Of a stretch of 55,465 nt of DNA, positions 25,935 to 33,991 are shown piece after piece. Positions within the stretch are counted from its first letter, which is position 1. Every line of letters begins with the position of its first letter. The position numbers were made by a program, and so were the translations under genes. This DNA is from an uncultured Clostridia bacterium (GTDB taxonomy: Bacteria > Bacillota > Clostridia > Oscillospirales > Ruminococcaceae). The DNA is taken from positions 1 to 55,465 of the forward strand of contig CANQYD010000012.1 in NCBI GenBank assembly GCA_947627985.1. The letters run 5' to 3'. The notes under the pieces were generated by a model. The model did not search any database. It was not told where the DNA came from and saw only the letters and a list, made by a program, of their open reading frames with translations.

Positions 25935-26909
25935 TCAGGCGGACTTGACGTTCAGTACGGCAGCGGCGCCGGGATAGATCTTTGCAAATCCCACCGACAC
26001 GCTGAAAGCGATGTTGTCAAGCTGATTCGAGATCAGCTTCTCGTTGTCGATGATGATGTCCGAACCGAAGACGGTCTCAAGCGCGCCGGTGCTGTCAACG
26101 CCGATGACGGTATTGTCCTCCATGCCGTTGCACTTCACGAGTTTGACTCCGAAGGGCATGGTGACTACGCCGCTTGCCTCGCCTTCGCAGTCGCTCATCT
26201 CGGGAAGAGACAAGATAGTCGCCATCGTAGCCGGGGAGACGAGCATGGTGCTCATGCTTCCGTCCTTGATACCCGCCCAGAACGCCGCAAGGTCGGAGTA
26301 TGCGATAGCCGCAGAAGCGGTCTCGGAGCTCTCGGCGCCCGTCTTGAGCACCTCGGCTGCGGCGTTGTTGATAAGTCCGGAGACCTTCGCGCCGACGGAC
26401 TTCAAAACGACCGAGAAGAGATCGAGGCGCTGTTTTCTTAAGACCTCATAGGCGGTCTGGATCTGTCTGCCGTACTTGGAGACGGCGACGGCGTCGGACC
26501 CGGTCTTGACGGTGGTGATGGGAAGCGCCTCCCCCTCGGCGGTGGTCTTTGCGGACGGCTCCGCGTCATTGAGGCTGATACCGTAGTATCTCACGCCGTC
26601 GGTGTAGGTCTTGGCGGCTGAGATATAGGGCAGGACGGAAGCCTGATCCATGCCCGCCTTAATGCATCTGCGGACAAATTCCGGGAAGAGGATCGCGGAC
26701 TGAGTCGTCGCGAAGAATTTCTCGACGCGGTCGGAATTTTCGCCGCTGACCCTGATGTCAAACCTCTTGAGCTGGCGCTCGAAGGCGTCCAAGCCCTCGA
26801 GCTCGGTGCCGACGTAGTTGTCGTCGCGGTCGAGTTCGGAAAGAGCCTCGGTGAAGCTCTTGCCGGTGATGTTGTAAAGTCCCTTTTCAAGTGTGATTTC
26901 GTTATACAT
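25935..26909 (-). CDS. Phage major capsid protein (HK97-fold type)
   Basis: This 324-residue protein is in the position of the major capsid gene, after portal and protease. The N-terminal part is helical and charged, as in scaffold-like or delta regions; the sequence then shows an E-loop-like and long P-domain-helix pattern (ARFVRRCIKAG-like PEFVRRCIKAGMD), and the C-terminal third DNTVIGVDSTGALETVFG resembles HK97-like capsids of the phiBT1/BK5-Tp-like kind. AAAGGAAATTTAACT precedes the ATG. It forms the shell around packaged DNA. The assignment rests mainly on context and size plus these features. Confidence 0.82.
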   Translation of the reverse strand: MYNEITLEKGLYNITGKSFTEALSELDRDDNYVGTELEGLDAFERQLKRFDIRVSGENSDRVEKFFATTQSAILFPEFVRRCIKAGMDQASVLPYISAAKTYTDGVRYYGISLNDAEPSAKTTAEGEALPITTVKTGSDAVAVSKYGRQIQTAYEVLRKQRLDLFSVVLKSVGAKVSGLINNAAAEVLKTGAESSETASAAIAYSDLAAFWAGIKDGSMSTMLVSPATMATILSLPEMSDCEGEASGVVTMPFGVKLVKCNGMEDNTVIGVDSTGALETVFGSDIIIDNEKLISNQLDNIAFSVSVGFAKIYPGAAAVLNVKSA

Positions 26910-26952
26910 AGTTAAATTTCCTTTCTTTGATAAAAAATTTTTTGTAGATGAT

Positions 26953-27795
26953 TCAGGCGATCCGAAAGCTCTGATTTTTGAGCTCGCGATCGTCGCCTAT
27001 GCCCTTTTTCAGGGCTGATTCGAGTTCCGATGATTTTTTGGACGGTGTATTTCCCATCGCCTTTTTCATGCGCAAAAGCTCCTCCGCGTCCATCTTCATG
27101 ACGGCTTCTTTGAGCATCGCAACGGGGATACCGTCGCCCTCCAAAAAAGAGAGCCGCAAAATATCCCGCCTCAGCTCTTCGGTGAGCTCTTCCGCGATGC
27201 TTCTGCCGGAGTCATGGCGCTCAAAATCGGCACGGCATTTTTTGGTAACGCCCGCGCCTTTCTGAGCGGGAACGGCAACAAAGCTCCACTCAAAGGCGTC
27301 GGTAGGCTCGTCCAAGATGTGATAGCACTGCCTGCCGTTGTAATACCGACCGAGCTTGTGGGAACACGGTCCCTTCCTCACGTCCCTGCCGCATATCGAG
27401 CAGGTCTGTTTTGAGATGGCGCAGCCGACCGATACTTCCTTTTTGATACCGCCGTCGATCTCTCTGATGAGGTCGGCGTTTGACGATGTCCTGACCATAT
27501 AGGCGTTCGCCTTGAGGCAGGTATAGACCTCTCCGTCTGCGGTTTTGCGTGTAGGATCGGTCACGACCGACGTATCAAAAATCCTCGCGGTCTGATTCTC
27601 TCCTTTGGGATCATGGCTGAAAATCCCTGTCTTTCCGATGTACAGCCCCGCGAGCTTTTTAAGAGCCGAGACGGTGAATTTCTCGCCGTCGCGGTCTATA
27701 TCGTTGTCGCAGAGTATCACCGGAAAGATATAGACCTCCTCCTCGGTCAGTTCCTTTCTTGAGAAGCGGTTGATTTTTTCAAGATTACTCTCCAA
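26953..27795 (-). CDS. Phage prohead maturation protease-like protein with a zinc-knuckle insertion
   Basis: This 280-residue protein sits between portal and capsid, as expected for a prohead protease or scaffold-protease. A segment near residues 30-150 has GIFSHDPKGENQTARIFDTS with a later EVSVGCAIS, resembling the His/Ser regions of such proteases. A CSICGRDVRKGPCSH run (Cys-x2-Cys-x6-Cys-x-His) next to FEWSFVAVPAQKGAG looks like a metal-binding insertion. I choose the TTG at 27795, with AGGAGG nine bases upstream and an 11-bp overlap with the portal gene. Confidence 0.7.
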   Translation of the reverse strand: MESNLEKINRFSRKELTEEEVYIFPVILCDNDIDRDGEKFTVSALKKLAGLYIGKTGIFSHDPKGENQTARIFDTSVVTDPTRKTADGEVYTCLKANAYMVRTSSNADLIREIDGGIKKEVSVGCAISKQTCSICGRDVRKGPCSHKLGRYYNGRQCYHILDEPTDAFEWSFVAVPAQKGAGVTKKCRADFERHDSGRSIAEELTEELRRDILRLSFLEGDGIPVAMLKEAVMKMDAEELLRMKKAMGNTPSKKSSELESALKKGIGDDRELKNQSFRIA

Positions 27796-28945
27796 TGCTT
27801 TTTTCCTCCTTGATGTTTGAAATTTCGATACTCTTCGCCTGAGCGTTCCTAAGTCTTGCAAGGGCAAGCTCCGTCTCGTCCTGAAGATTTATGTTCTCCC
27901 ATTCGATTACTCCTCCCGATGAGCTTCCCAAGAGCCTTAAGTGCGCGCTCACGATCTTTTCAAGAGCCGGGGTCATGAGGCGTCTGTAATACTCAAGCTC
28001 GCTCGTTAAGATATCAGCCTGCTGGCTCGACATTCTCTCGGTCGTCGACCAGTTCAGACCGAGAAGAAAGGGAGGAATGCTGAGTTTGGATATCAGCTGC
28101 TCCAGAATCTGCCGGACCGGCACCTCGGTGTCAAGAATCCGGCAGTCGGCGCCGATGGCTTTTACCGAGACGTCTCCCACGGCTACAAAGTCCTGCACCG
28201 AACCGTTTTTGGAAGCCGCCATGCCCTTGGACCACTGCTCTGCAAGCTGCTTTGCCCGCTCTTTGGCAAAAGCCTTGTCCCCGGAATCGGATGACGGCTT
28301 GTAGGTGACGGCGTACCGCACATTTCCCGCGCGGTCAAAATTTTGCCCGATACAGTCATAAATCCTTAAAAGTATCGCCGACAGCGACGGCAGACCCTTT
28401 AAGACCGATACCCCGCAGGGCTGCTCGGAAGTCGGTCCCAATGCCGTAAACACGAGGTTTTCGGGGTTGTTTATCGGTATCGGCTCGCTTGATCCGATGT
28501 GATAATAATCCCTGCCTCCCGAGGAATTCGGTCTTGGGTCGATCTTTTTCATCGGCGCGACGTACAGCCCCTCCACGCCTCTGCTCTCCTCGCCGTAGAT
28601 GATCTCCCCGAGGGCATGACCGCATGTCAGAAGCGAATCGAGATAGCAGTCGGAAAATGTCTGAAGACCCCATCCCGAAGGACCGACGGGAACGGTCTTT
28701 ACGAACCGATCAAGCTCCTCCTGAAAGTTTTCCTCCAAGGCTATCGCCTTAAAGCCTCCCGTCAGGCGGACTATCTTTGCGATACACGCGTCGATGACCG
28801 GCACCCGCTCTCTTAAGGCGTAGTAAAGCTCCTTCTCGCCCGATCTGCCTTCAAGCGCGAAGAATCCGCCTGATCTGTGCCTGTCCGCGGTATCCACCGG
28901 GCACTCGGGCTTGGGGATTTCCCTGCGGTTTTTAAAAATTGTCAA
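27785..28945 (-). CDS. Phage portal protein (DUF935/Mu gp29-like)
   Basis: This 386-residue protein resembles the portal ring subunit through which DNA enters and leaves the capsid. Features include VIDACIAKIVRLTGGF (near residue 50), GWGLQTFSDCYLDSLLTCGHALGE, and a long helical stem with ISKLSIPPFLLGLNWSTTERMSSQQADILTSELEYYRRLM. The TTG start at 28945 has GGAG nine bases upstream. It begins 21 bp after the large terminase. Phage or phage-derived elements are the only known source. Confidence 0.87.
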   Translation of the reverse strand: MTIFKNRREIPKPECPVDTADRHRSGGFFALEGRSGEKELYYALRERVPVIDACIAKIVRLTGGFKAIALEENFQEELDRFVKTVPVGPSGWGLQTFSDCYLDSLLTCGHALGEIIYGEESRGVEGLYVAPMKKIDPRPNSSGGRDYYHIGSSEPIPINNPENLVFTALGPTSEQPCGVSVLKGLPSLSAILLRIYDCIGQNFDRAGNVRYAVTYKPSSDSGDKAFAKERAKQLAEQWSKGMAASKNGSVQDFVAVGDVSVKAIGADCRILDTEVPVRQILEQLISKLSIPPFLLGLNWSTTERMSSQQADILTSELEYYRRLMTPALEKIVSAHLRLLGSSSGGVIEWENINLQDETELALARLRNAQAKSIEISNIKEEKSIGE

Positions 28946-28966
28946 TAATAAGCTCTCCTTTCATAT

Positions 28967-30217
28967 TCAGTTTCTTTCGACGTTGAGTGCAAAGAGCCCG
29001 TCGAAGTGCTCCGTCAGGACGCCCGATACAAAGTATCTCAGATCGTCCATCGCGTGGTCGTTTTCCTTGATGACCGCGTCTTTGCCGCCTTTGGGGTTCC
29101 AGCGGTAGGTCTCAAATTCCCTGATACAGTCGGCGCATGTATTTGAGATGAATATCTTCCCCGACCTCAATGCGTCGCCGACCCTTCTTATCCCGCTCAG
29201 AACGTCGTTGTCGGCGGGTATCACACGGTATCTGCCATGCCGCCTTATGCACTCGATAAAGCTTGCCGCCGACGGATCGACTATGACCGCCTCGATCTTC
29301 CTGCCTCCGATGAGCCGGGTGAGAGCCTCGTAATGCTCTTCATCGGTCCTCTGGGCGCCCTCTCTTTTTGAGCTGTAGTAGTATTCGTCGATGCGATACC
29401 ATGCCCCGCCCGATTCACCCCAAAGTCCGAAGGAGGACGGGTTGACGGTCCCGTAATCGCAGCTCACATAAAACCTGTCGCAATCCGGCACGAAGTCCAC
29501 GACGTGAACGCTTCGCGAAAACATCGGATACACGCAGCCCGAGAGAGCGGTCCATCTTCCGAGGACGAATCTTTGATAGAAAGCCCCGCTGTAAAGGCTT
29601 TCATAGCGCTTTCTTATCTCCCGCGTGAGGCTCGGGTTGTCCTCCATCGTGAAGTGGAGATAGAGAGCGTTTTTCTCCTCGGCTTTTTTGATCCACTCGG
29701 TGTAAAACCAGTGCGACGGGTTGTCGGGATTGCAGTTGAACCAAAGGCGCGAGCCCGTCAGCGAACACCTTGCGATCGCCTGCTCGACAAACGATCGGGG
29801 CATGAGCGCGACCTCGTCAAGAAGCACTCCTCCGAGGGTCAGCCCTTGGATCAGCGACGCCGAGCTCTCGTCCTTGCCGCCGAAGAGGTAAAAGCGGTTT
29901 TCGCGACCGCGGTATTTTACGGTGAAGTAGTTTTTTGAGATGGGATAGTTCACCGAAAATCCGCACGACCTCAGATACTCGGTCAGGTCGGCGACGATAT
30001 TTCTGCGGACCGACGCGACGGTTTTGCCGCAGATCGCAAAGGACGTGCCTTTAAAGCAGCTCATCGCCCAGAGAATGAATGAGACCGACATCGAGACGGT
30101 TTTACCGCTTCTGACGGCGCCGTCGCAGATGATGGCGCAGCGGTCTTTGGTCTTGCTTTTCATCCACCAGTTGATGACGGTCTTTTGCTTTTCCGAGAAA
30201 TTCTCAAGGCTCAGCAT
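28967..30217 (-). CDS. Phage terminase large subunit (PBSX type)
   Basis: This 416-residue DNA-packaging motor has both expected domains. The ATPase has Walker A GAVRSGKT (residues 34-41), Walker B GGVLLDEVALM and a coupling motif near LWFNCNPDNPSHWFY. The nuclease domain has the acidic CDYGTVNPSSFGLW, VDPSAASF and the late DHAMDDLRYF, all with their aspartates intact. It would cut and pump DNA into the prohead. The ATG at 30217 overlaps the small-subunit stop; a TTG one codon upstream is the alternative. Confidence 0.95.
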   Translation of the reverse strand: MLSLENFSEKQKTVINWWMKSKTKDRCAIICDGAVRSGKTVSMSVSFILWAMSCFKGTSFAICGKTVASVRRNIVADLTEYLRSCGFSVNYPISKNYFTVKYRGRENRFYLFGGKDESSASLIQGLTLGGVLLDEVALMPRSFVEQAIARCSLTGSRLWFNCNPDNPSHWFYTEWIKKAEEKNALYLHFTMEDNPSLTREIRKRYESLYSGAFYQRFVLGRWTALSGCVYPMFSRSVHVVDFVPDCDRFYVSCDYGTVNPSSFGLWGESGGAWYRIDEYYYSSKREGAQRTDEEHYEALTRLIGGRKIEAVIVDPSAASFIECIRRHGRYRVIPADNDVLSGIRRVGDALRSGKIFISNTCADCIREFETYRWNPKGGKDAVIKENDHAMDDLRYFVSGVLTEHFDGLFALNVERN

Positions 30218-30663
30218 CAATCATCACCCGACGAAGCGGAATCCCTAAGAGCCGAGAAAAGCCGATCAGCCGATTCGTTTTCCGAATCGGAACGGGTGAT
30301 CTCAAGGAGCCTTTTTAAGGCTTCGAGGCGGTCAAAAAACTTGATCTCCATGCCTCCGCCCTTGACCCGCTTGATCTCCGAGACGTTGAAGAGATCGAGC
30401 GCGGCGACGTCCTGCGGCTCGTCGTCCGAAAGAAGCTTGAGGGCGTCGTTGATCCTCCCGAAAGCGAGACGACGAAGTCCCGCAAGAGCCTGAACGCTTC
30501 CGAGACTGCCCGCAGAAGCGGTCTTTAAAATCCTCCGAACCTTCTTGCTTTCAAGGAGCTTGAGACCCTCGGCAAGAGCCGAGCCGGGTGGGAATCCCGC
30601 CTTTTTTGCAGCCTCCTCGGGACTGCCGAGAGTGAGGAACAGGCGGGCGAAGTCCTCGCACAT
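30217..30663 (-). CDS. Probable phage terminase small subunit
   Basis: This protein of about 148 residues precedes and overlaps the large subunit, as TerS genes do. The N-terminal region (CEDFARLFLTLGSPEEAAKKAGFP) reads as a helix-turn-helix for recognising DNA, followed by a helical oligomerisation part. The ATG at 30663 is my choice; a longer frame can be read upstream to a TTG at 30789, but that TTG lies in the loop of a hairpin (30774-30803), which makes it an unlikely start. AGGG is the nearest upstream ribosome-binding match. Confidence 0.7.
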   Translation of the reverse strand: MCEDFARLFLTLGSPEEAAKKAGFPPGSALAEGLKLLESKKVRRILKTASAGSLGSVQALAGLRRLAFGRINDALKLLSDDEPQDVAALDLFNVSEIKRVKGGGMEIKFFDRLEALKRLLEITRSDSENESADRLFSALRDSASSGDD

Positions 30664-30864
30664 TTTTGCCCTGTCCGGGCTTTTTTCATCTGCCGTAGCA
30701 AACCTTCCTTTCCGAAAGGGCGAATTTTTCCGGCGCGCTCGAAAATCCCTTTCACTTATACCCCGAAAAAGGCAAAATGTTGTACGCAAACGTACAACAT
30801 TTTTGAAAATTTTTTTAAAAAGGCGCTTGGAGTCCGTTTGTACGGACTTGTTTACTGTAATTTT
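30664..30864 (-). promoter_or_regulatory. Leader of the phage head module with attenuator-like hairpins
   Basis: From the promoter the leader reads on the minus strand through AGTCCG/CGGACT (30831-30848) and the perfect 13-bp inverted repeat AAAATGTTGTACG/CGTACAACATTTT (30774-30803), whose right flank on the minus strand is GCCTTTTT. A stem followed by a T-tract in a leader could end transcription early. The same palindrome could instead be a repressor site. Confidence 0.6.
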
Positions 30865-30894
30865 ATAGTAAATTAGTTAAAACAGGGATGTCAA
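30865..30894 (-). promoter_or_regulatory. Candidate promoter of the phage head module
   Basis: On the minus strand TTGACA (30894-30889) is followed after 18 bases by TACTAT (30870-30865), a four-of-six match to the -10. It lies about 200 bp before the terminase start. A second short inverted repeat, TTTACT/AGTAAA (30851-30872), overlaps it. Confidence 0.55.
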
Positions 30895-30951
30895 AAATTC
30901 CGATTTCTGTCCTGCCCCATTTCTTAATTTTCCCACGGGAGTGTACAAATC

Positions 30952-31060
30952 GCCCTCATTATCCTCACTAATTAAATCTGTCACCAACGGTGACACCTTG
31001 AAATTCTGACAGTCCGACTTCTGTCCTCTGTCCTCTTGACATGGTCGCTTCGACCGCATC
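30952..31060 (-). repeat. 109-bp inverted repeat, right copy
   Basis: This copy has the same length and, in reverse complement, the same sequence as 23139-23247 apart from 6 mismatches. The TGTCACC/GGTGACA hairpin is preserved. Three of the mismatches fall in the GATGCGGTC/GACCGCATC arm, spoiling that hairpin here. It ends 16 bp before the aminotransferase promoter. Confidence 0.92.
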
Positions 31061-31076
31061 TTTCCCCAACTCACCC

Positions 31077-31110
31077 TTGACAAATCCGCTCTTTTGTATA
31101 ATAATATAAT
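31077..31110 (+). promoter_or_regulatory. Promoter region of the aminotransferase-trmO operon
   Basis: A perfect TTGACA (31077-31082) is followed by overlapping TATAAT boxes at 31097-31102 and 31105-31110 (14 and 22 bp spacing), neither ideal. A promoter here is likely; the exact -10 is uncertain. Confidence 0.55.
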
Positions 31111-31184
31111 GCAGCAGCATAATGGGCGGAGCAGCATTTATCCTCCCGATTATCCTTAAAATTTACAGAAATGGGGTAAATTTC

Positions 31185-32369
31185 ATGAACTACAACATAT
31201 CCGAAAAATTCAAAAGCCTGAAACCGTCCGCGATTCGCGAAATTTTCAAAAGCCTCGGCACCCCCGGCGCGATATCCTTCGCCGCCGGCAACCCCAACCC
31301 CGACAGCTTCCCGGTACGGGAAATGCGCGAAATCGCCGACGAAATTTTTGATAAAGACGCCTCCGCAGCCCTTCAGTACGGCATTACCGAGGGCTATACC
31401 CCCCTGCGCGAGCTCATCAAAGCCCGCCTGAAACGCGTCTACAACATCGGCGCCCCCGACGACGAGCTGATCATCGTCACCGGCGGTCAGCAGGGAATCG
31501 AGCTCACCTGCAAGGTCATGTGCAACGAGGGTGATGTCGTGCTCTGCGAAAACCCGTCATTCATCGGCGCCCTCAACGCCTTCCGCTCGCTCGGGGCAAA
31601 GCTGGTCGGCGTGCCTCTTAACGATGACGGTATCGACGTAGATAAGCTCGAAAATGCCCTTAAATCCAATCCCAAAGCCAAATTTTTATACACGATCCCG
31701 ACCTTCCAGAACCCCGCGGGAATCACGACTACCTTCGAGATCCGCAAGAAAGTTCTCGATCTCGCGAAGAAGTATGGTATCCTGATTTTGGAAGATAATC
31801 CCTACGGCGACCTGCGCTTCAAGGGCGACGACGTGCCGACCTACAAGAGCCTCGACACTGACGGTCGCGTTATGTACTGCGGCAGCTTCTCGAAGGTGCT
31901 CTCTGCGGGAATGCGGATCGGCTTCCTCTGCGGAAACAAGGAGCTGATCCAGAAAATCGTCGTTGCGAAGCAGGTCGAGGACGTCCACACAAACCTCATG
32001 TTCCAGATGATCTGCGCAAAATATATCGAAAAATACGACCTCGACAAGCATATCCTCGAAATCCGCGACATGTACCGCCACAAGGCTGAGCTGATGATCT
32101 CGGCGCTCGAGGAGAACATGCCGAAGACGGTCAGCTTCACCCGACCCGAAGGCGGAATTTTCCTCTGGTGCAGCCTTCCCGAGGGCGCGAGCCTCGACCA
32201 ATTCATCAAAAAAGCGGGCGAGAAGAACGTCTTCGTCGTCCCCGGAACGGCTTTTGCAGCCGATCCCGACGAGCCCTGCCGCTCGTTCCGGCTGAACTAC
32301 TCCATGCCCTCCGACGAGGAAATAGTTAAGGGTATTAAGATTCTTGCGGATATCTGCCGCGAGCTCTGA
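31185..32369 (+). CDS. PLP-dependent class I/II aminotransferase (LysN/2-aminoadipate-type)
   Basis: This 394-residue fold-type I enzyme moves amino groups using pyridoxal phosphate. The PLP lysine lies in GSFSKVLSAGMRIGF (about 237-251). TGGQQGIEL, NPSFIGAL, IPTFQNPAGITT and EDNPYGDLRF are the usual phosphate, aromatic-stack and Asp/Tyr cofactor regions. The sequence type is that of 2-aminoadipate and aromatic/branched-chain aminotransferases, without the MocR DNA-binding domain. The ATG at 31185 is selected as the family start (MNYNISEKFKSL). It leads a unit that continues with trmO four bases later. Confidence 0.94.
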   Translation: MNYNISEKFKSLKPSAIREIFKSLGTPGAISFAAGNPNPDSFPVREMREIADEIFDKDASAALQYGITEGYTPLRELIKARLKRVYNIGAPDDELIIVTGGQQGIELTCKVMCNEGDVVLCENPSFIGALNAFRSLGAKLVGVPLNDDGIDVDKLENALKSNPKAKFLYTIPTFQNPAGITTTFEIRKKVLDLAKKYGILILEDNPYGDLRFKGDDVPTYKSLDTDGRVMYCGSFSKVLSAGMRIGFLCGNKELIQKIVVAKQVEDVHTNLMFQMICAKYIEKYDLDKHILEIRDMYRHKAELMISALEENMPKTVSFTRPEGGIFLWCSLPEGASLDQFIKKAGEKNVFVVPGTAFAADPDEPCRSFRLNYSMPSDEEIVKGIKILADICREL

Positions 32370-32373
32370 TCAG

Positions 32374-33057
32374 ATGGAGCTCAAAGTCATCGCAAGGATC
32401 GAGAACGGATTTTCCCAAAAATTCGGGATTCCCCGGCAGAGCGGTCTCTCAAGTATTCCCGGGAAGATCGTCTTCGAGCCCGCGTTTCGCAGTCATGAGG
32501 CGATAAGGGGGATAACCGGTTTTTCCCATCTTTGGCTGATTTGGGGTTTCTCGGAGGGTTTTGCGAGCGGCGGCAAGCCTGACTTTTCCCCGACCGTTCG
32601 CCCACCCCGTCTCGGCGGCAACATGCGGGTCGGCGTTTTTGCATCGCGTTCTCCCAACCGTCCGAACCCCATCGGTCTCAGCGCCGTAAAGCTTGTCGGC
32701 GTCGAGAAAACCGACCGCGGCGACGTGCTTTTGATCGAGGGGGCAGACCTGATGAACGGCACGCCGATCTATGACATCAAGCCCTATCTGAGTTTTGCGG
32801 ACGCCCTTCCCAACGCGGTTTGCGGGTTTGCCGACGATTATTCGGACTACCGCCTCGGCGTGGATATCCCGGAAAATATCGCCCAAAATATCCAAAAAAA
32901 CGACCTTGCAGCGCTTCGGGATATCCTCAAAAATGACCCCCGACCCTCCTACCAAAACGACCCCGAGCGCGAATATTTCTTTGACTACGGCGGACTCTGC
33001 GTGGGATTTCGGGTGGAAAACGGCGTCGCAAAAGTCACAAGCATTGAAAGGAAATGA
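32374..33057 (+). CDS. trmO: tRNA (adenine-N6)-methyltransferase TrmO
   Basis: This 227-residue protein of the TsaA/UPF0066 family methylates N6 of the threonylcarbamoyl-adenosine next to the anticodon of some threonine tRNAs, using S-adenosylmethionine. The signature VGVFASRSPNRPNPIGLSAV (about 88-107) is complete, and a DIKPYL stretch follows. ATGA overlap couples it to the vanZ-like gene downstream. The start at 32374 lies 4 bp past the aminotransferase stop. Confidence 0.93.
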   Translation: MELKVIARIENGFSQKFGIPRQSGLSSIPGKIVFEPAFRSHEAIRGITGFSHLWLIWGFSEGFASGGKPDFSPTVRPPRLGGNMRVGVFASRSPNRPNPIGLSAVKLVGVEKTDRGDVLLIEGADLMNGTPIYDIKPYLSFADALPNAVCGFADDYSDYRLGVDIPENIAQNIQKNDLAALRDILKNDPRPSYQNDPEREYFFDYGGLCVGFRVENGVAKVTSIERK

Positions 33058-33518
33058 GCTTTTTGAATAAAAAACGGCACCTAATTTTGTCTATTTCGCT
33101 GATTGTTGTGACCGTCGCGTTCATCTGGATCAACTCGGCACTCCCCGGGAGCCAGTCAGGCGAGCTGAGCGGTCGCGTCCGGGAGCTGATGGCGAGGGTC
33201 TTCGAGCTCATCAGAATGCCCGAAGCCGCCGCAAATTTCCTCCTCGAGCACGTCCGAAAGGTCGCCCACGTCACCGAATACGCCGTCATCGGCTTCGAGT
33301 GGGGGTTCCTGTGGTTTGGCTTGCGAAGGGGCTTACAGGGCTTCTGGAACGCGTTTTCCGGGGTGCTTGCGGTCGCCGTCTGCGACGAGACGATCCAGCT
33401 TCTGGCACTCTCGCGGGGTCCGCAGATCACCGACGTGCTGCTCGACACCGCAAGCGGGCTGACTGCTATACTATTCGTATATTTTATTGGAATTGTTATC
33501 AGATGTATAAAAGAATAG
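33054..33518 (+). CDS. VanZ-family membrane protein
   Basis: This 154-residue membrane protein has about four hydrophobic segments. RKVAHVTEYAVIGF (near 68-81), SGVLAVAVCDETIQLLALSRGPQITDVLLDTASGL fits the VanZ pattern, including the conserved H, DE and D positions. VanZ-like proteins have been tied to teicoplanin resistance and envelope processes but most have no known role. The start overlaps the trmO stop. Confidence 0.9.
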   Translation: MSFLNKKRHLILSISLIVVTVAFIWINSALPGSQSGELSGRVRELMARVFELIRMPEAAANFLLEHVRKVAHVTEYAVIGFEWGFLWFGLRRGLQGFWNAFSGVLAVAVCDETIQLLALSRGPQITDVLLDTASGLTAILFVYFIGIVIRCIKE

Positions 33519-33536
33519 GCGAAAAAGGAGCCTAAA

Positions 33537-33965
33537 ATGTCAGAAATAAGGCAATTTGTAACAAAATGTCTTGAACACCAACCTGTGAGATATCTCATCT
33601 CGTCCTGCGTCGCGTTTGCGGTGGACTATGCGGCGCTGATGCTGCTAAACGCCCTATTTAAAGGCTTTTTTGGGCTTTCGATGGAGATAGCCGCTGCGAT
33701 CTCGTTTGCGATGAGCTCGCAGGTAAACTTTTGGATAAACCGCCGCTGGGTCTTTAAATCGACAAAATCGGTTCTGCCCGAACTCGGCGGGTACTATTCC
33801 CTTGCATTGTGCAGCTTTGCTATAAAGACGTATGTTATACTTGAAATTTTAGTCAGATTGCTGAAAATTCCGCTTGCGATCTCCAAACCGATCTCGGAGG
33901 CGGTGATGTTTTTGGTGAACTACTTCGTCCAAAAAATTGTGATTTTCAACAAAAGAAAGAAGTAA
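33537..33965 (+). CDS. GtrA-family membrane protein
   Basis: This 142-residue protein has four predicted membrane helices and the family start FVTKCLEHQPVRYLISSCVAFAVDYA, followed by SFAMSSQVNFWINRRWVF, a typical GtrA stretch, and a C-terminal NYFVQKIVIF. Members help flip glycosyl-lipid donors across the membrane. It begins 18 bp after the vanZ-like gene in the same unit. Confidence 0.92.
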   Translation: MSEIRQFVTKCLEHQPVRYLISSCVAFAVDYAALMLLNALFKGFFGLSMEIAAAISFAMSSQVNFWINRRWVFKSTKSVLPELGGYYSLALCSFAIKTYVILEILVRLLKIPLAISKPISEAVMFLVNYFVQKIVIFNKRKK

Positions 33966-33991
33966 ATTTTGTAGATTATGCAGGTGATCCC

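Noticed and set aside
30217-30789. Long form of the terminase small subunit beginning at 30789
   Set aside because: That TTG lies inside a perfect hairpin loop and the extra 42 residues have a basic, repeat-like composition; the ATG at 30663 is a better start.
23139-31060. The 109-bp inverted copies as classical att sites of a prophage
   Set aside because: att sites made by integration are direct repeats and come with an integrase; these are inverted and no integrase is present.
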